A DNA stretch of 64,000 bases from Trogon surrucura (taxonomy: Eukaryota; Chordata; Aves; Trogoniformes; Trogonidae): positions 58,887,135 through 58,951,134 of the forward strand of contig CM036619.1 in assembly GCA_020746105.1 (NCBI GenBank). Reading direction: 5' to 3'. Of the stretch, positions 60,575 through 64,000 are shown one piece after another. The number at the start of each line of letters is the position of its first letter. Positions within the stretch are counted from its first letter, which is position 1. Under the pieces are notes generated by a model. The model was not told where the DNA came from and ran no database searches. It was given only the letters and a program-made list of their open reading frames with translations. Position numbers and translations under genes: made by a program.

Positions 60575-63500
60575 GTAAGCAGACAGAATACACCATTTGT
60601 GATTATTTTATTTTACTAAGTTCACATATATTTTTCTGCCTGGCCTCATTTGACAAAGATTGCATACAGTAGATGTGAGAAACATTTTAATGCAAACTAC
60701 CCTCAGAACTGCAGTTGGTAAATGATAGTGTCTGTTTCCAAACATGAGCTTGCCTAATTGCAGTTAGGCAGCATCACCAAGTAATTTTCCTTAGGTAATC
60801 TCTCTTTATTACAAATTCAATCAGAAACAATAGATGAGATTATCCTATAAGTGCGAGCATGCATTATTATTAGAACAGCAGTGGCCCAAAGAGCCATTTT
60901 CTGGGCATTAACTCTTCTCTAAGAAGCACAGCAAAGACTGCATTTTTCTTGCTGTCATTGCCATTGAGTTTTAAATTGAAGAAATTTTGGTTTGTCTCCT
61001 TCTGTCTTCCACCTTGTACTCTTTTTGGAGGTGGTCCGTCAAGATTCCAGGGATGCGAGTTTTAACACGGTTCTGTCAAGCCTTCTCATAATAACGATTG
61101 GGGATTCTCATAATGACAACTGGGGATTAAGAAACTGACTATGGATTTGATCTGATTATTTCAATCTCATGTGCCTCCCAGAATGTATGATTTGTTAACT
61201 AAATTGCAGAAAAGCTGAACTACAAACTACAGCTAAAAGTAGAGGTCAGACAATTAGCGTTTCTGTGCAATGCCTAAAATGTTCTCTTCTTTCCACAATA
61301 TATTTTCTACTATGCAATTTCCCATTTGCTACTTATACTAACAGAGAGCTATATCTGTGAAATTAACTCACAAACCTTCCCTTATCAGCTTTAGATGTTA
61401 CTGAGGATGTTGAAGGTTAGTTTGGGCATTTTTCTTGGCCTGTTCCATTGCTCACTTTCCTCCATTGCCTTTCCTGCCAAAGCTTATTAAGCTCACAACT
61501 GGATTTATTCATATAATCGTATCTGCTCTCAGGAAAATAAAGCGAGTTTGAAGCTAGTACTCAAGTTTGTTTAGAAGAAAACGTGAGGTTTTTTAATTTT
61601 TTAAAAAAGACACAGAACATCAAAGAGTAAAGGAAGCAAACCTACAGACTCTTAGTTTTCATTTTTCAAGAAAACAGTGCAGCTCAGATGGTATTTAGGT
61701 TTTCCCTCTTTGCATATTGAAAGTATCAGTTTTGGTTTTAATTGCTGATTTCTTTGTGGTATCTGTAATGTATCAGATGAAGGCTTTGAAGGAAGGAGTC
61801 TAATGTCATCTTTGCAGTTCAGCTACTGAACTGATCAAAAGCTCTTCAATCTTGTCACTTAAACTGATTAAAGCTCATTTAAAAAATGTGCAAAAATGTG
61901 CAGAATTTAGCTATCAGGGCAGGTAACTGCACTGAATGGTCAAAAGTGTGTTGTAATGTCTTTAGGTGGCACAAATTTTACATGATTGTGTTTCTACACA
62001 GTGGATAAAAACCAGATCCCCTTCTTGGGATCATGTACTCTTTCTCTTATTCCTTTTGTCTGTATTTTTTGGATGAATGACTTACTAGGTTTTCTTTTTG
62101 CACTTTAGCACATCCTTAGCTGAAGAACGATTGGACATGAATGCTGCTTTGTTGCCTTGTTGGAGCTTGAAGTATGGATATCAGAATCTTCTGGCAAAAA
62201 GCAAAAAAAGGACTGAAAGCAAATCTCTCAGTTTCAAGGCACATGAATAAACTCACTGACTTTGTGTTTGGGGAGGTGGAGTTTTATTTTCCTTCTTCTA
62301 CCTATATTTTAAAATAAAATTATTAAGTTGGCTAAGCCCTTGAAGAAAACCTGTCTTAGAAAGGACTGAGCATGGTGATCACGAGTGCATAGCAGCATTC
62401 CTCTGGAGATCAGAGTAGAGGACCAGAAGAGGCTTTGCCCCATGCGTGGTGGTGTTGGCAGCTTGTGGTGAGAGTCCTGCCTGTGCCTGACTGCTGCGCA
62501 GGGAGGGCAGGTGCCTGAGCAGGAGGTAAGATCCATAAGCAGAGGAACAGAAGTGGAGCAGGTGGCTAAGGTTTAGGTACTGCAACATCTGATTTCACAG
62601 CTAAATTTTAGCTCTGATCCACACATTTATTCAGCACGCTTCGTGTTCCTGCAACACTCAGCAGAGCTGAATCAGGGGCTGTGGAAATGAAAGTAGCAGC
62701 CCCTGCACTGAACATCCCCACGGATTCAGAAAGCACTCTCTGCTCCTCTTCTCCCTCCCACCTCCTTCAGCGTTCAATAAGTGGGAGGATGAGGTTCCTT
62801 CTTTTCATCTGAGGTTAAGGGGACCATAAGTGAGGCTGCAGAGATGGAGAACCCCATTATAACTTTTTTTTTTGTTTCTTTCTCAGAGTGCATAGATAAT
62901 TTTTGCTCTGCTTGTACATTATTAAAATGGTGAGGACAGATTCTCAGGAGGAGTAAAGTGATGTAACTGTGGAAATTAATTCAGTTACGGGGATTTAAGC
63001 AACAGAGAATTTCACCCCTCTGTCACTAGCATCTTAGGCACTAGTATGCCTCTTTTTTCAGATGCAATTATGTAGGTATTTGCTAAGGATCACAGCTAAC
63101 AGAAAATATGAAGTGGTAGGAAGTATTGCCACATAGAAGAATAGAAGCAGAAAAAGCAGAAGACGAAAGATTTCCCCAGCAACTATTCCTCAGTGTTCCA
63201 GCTTTCCGGCTTAATGATACATAATTTTAGATTCTTTAGAAACAAATTTTGGTAATGGAGACTCTGATTTGTGTTTCTTTTATTTTTTAAAATAAAATGT
63301 TTAAATATTTATTGCAAATAAAGGCATTTATATATCACACTCTGCAGCAGCCCTTCACTAATGAATAGTTTCTTGCATGCCGTTTGTTGCTGTAGAGTTA
63401 CCACTGCCACTATTCACTAACCAAGAGGCATCATAAACATCAGACTTTAACATCGTTATGTTTTCTGCCTCTTGGATGGGATTTGTGTTCTGTTTCCAGA

Positions 63501-64000
63501 TTCTATTACTGGATGAGTTTCCCTGGCTTGAAGGGAAAAAAAAAAAAGAAAAAGGGAGAAGGGATAAAAAGTATAGGCAATGTTTTTATTAAACCTTTCT
63601 CTTAGCTTTACACAAGCTTTTTCTTTTTTTTTTTTCTTTTGTAGACTCCATGTATTTTTAATGATTTCTCTGTTGCTTGTAGAAAGTTGAGAGGATGAGG
63701 GAAGGAAAGAGAGAGCACTCAGATAGAATAATTCAATTTTCTACTTTGTGAAGAGAAATATCTGTCTCTAGGCTACATCTAAAAAAAGTAATAAAAAATG
63801 ATGTTTTCTCTTTGTAACTTCTAATACATTTTATTTAAAGAAAAAAAGCTCTTTTTAATGTCTGCTTTCTTTTTGGAAGACAAAGTCATGTGCTTTGCAA
63901 AATCACAGAAGCTGGTGATGCACATACTTGAATTTGTAAGGAAACAGGAGAATTTTACAACGGAACAGAAGATAACTTATGAGAAAAACAAGCCTCTGAC
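60575..64000. other. Unique AT-rich sequence, no gene seen
   Basis: A small hairpin, TGCCTAA (60752-60758) with TTAGGCA (60765-60771), lies in otherwise plain sequence. T-rich and A-rich runs occur near 62863, 63536 and 63622. Overlapping minus frames at 62309-62588 lie in a moderately GC-rich stretch and lack domains. Confidence 0.45.

Overview
The window is vertebrate nuclear DNA, almost certainly avian. It is AT-rich and CpG-poor, with no dense coding. It carries CR1 retrotransposon copies, several ending in the ATTCTATG-like tail typical of bird CR1, and three LTRs whose sequence recalls the ERVL-type LTRs common in neoavian genomes. The bird assignment rests on remembered repeat families, not on a database search. 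No gene could be assigned to a known protein family. The window looks like a gene desert or the inside of a very long intron.

Layout. 1-3.3 kb is unique AT-rich sequence. 3.3-4.5 kb holds an old CR1 fragment followed by a complete solo LTR (3621-4460, plus strand) flanked by a 5-bp target duplication. It has a visible CRE/TATA promoter, a GCCCTT array downstream of it, and a poly(A) signal. 4.5-13.4 kb is unique sequence with hairpins and a C17 tract. 13.4-14.6 kb is a complete minus-strand solo LTR, also with a 5-bp target duplication. 14.6-26 kb is unique apart from a CR1 tail and a GC-rich patch at 18.1-18.7 kb. 26-28.9 kb is repeat-rich: a long, very old minus-strand CR1 copy, then a decayed relative of the 13.4-kb LTR. 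31.9-32.5 kb holds a CR1 fragment and a GC-rich patch. 42.6-42.9, 51.9 and 52.4-53.0 kb hold further CR1 3' ends; the last preserves a broken reverse-transcriptase C-terminus. The rest is unique sequence.

Possible function lies in the unique part. Three segments have exon-like signals (acceptor, open frame, and either a donor or a stop): 32891-33052, 38869-39505 and 60463-60574. None has a recognised product, and their phases do not all join. Two segments (49.06-49.46 and 56.16-56.60 kb) are dense in transcription-factor-like motifs and could be conserved enhancers. Two short patches (36.60-36.85 and 54.73-54.93 kb) keep CpGs in a CpG-depleted background. I found no RNA gene, CRISPR array or clearly new system.
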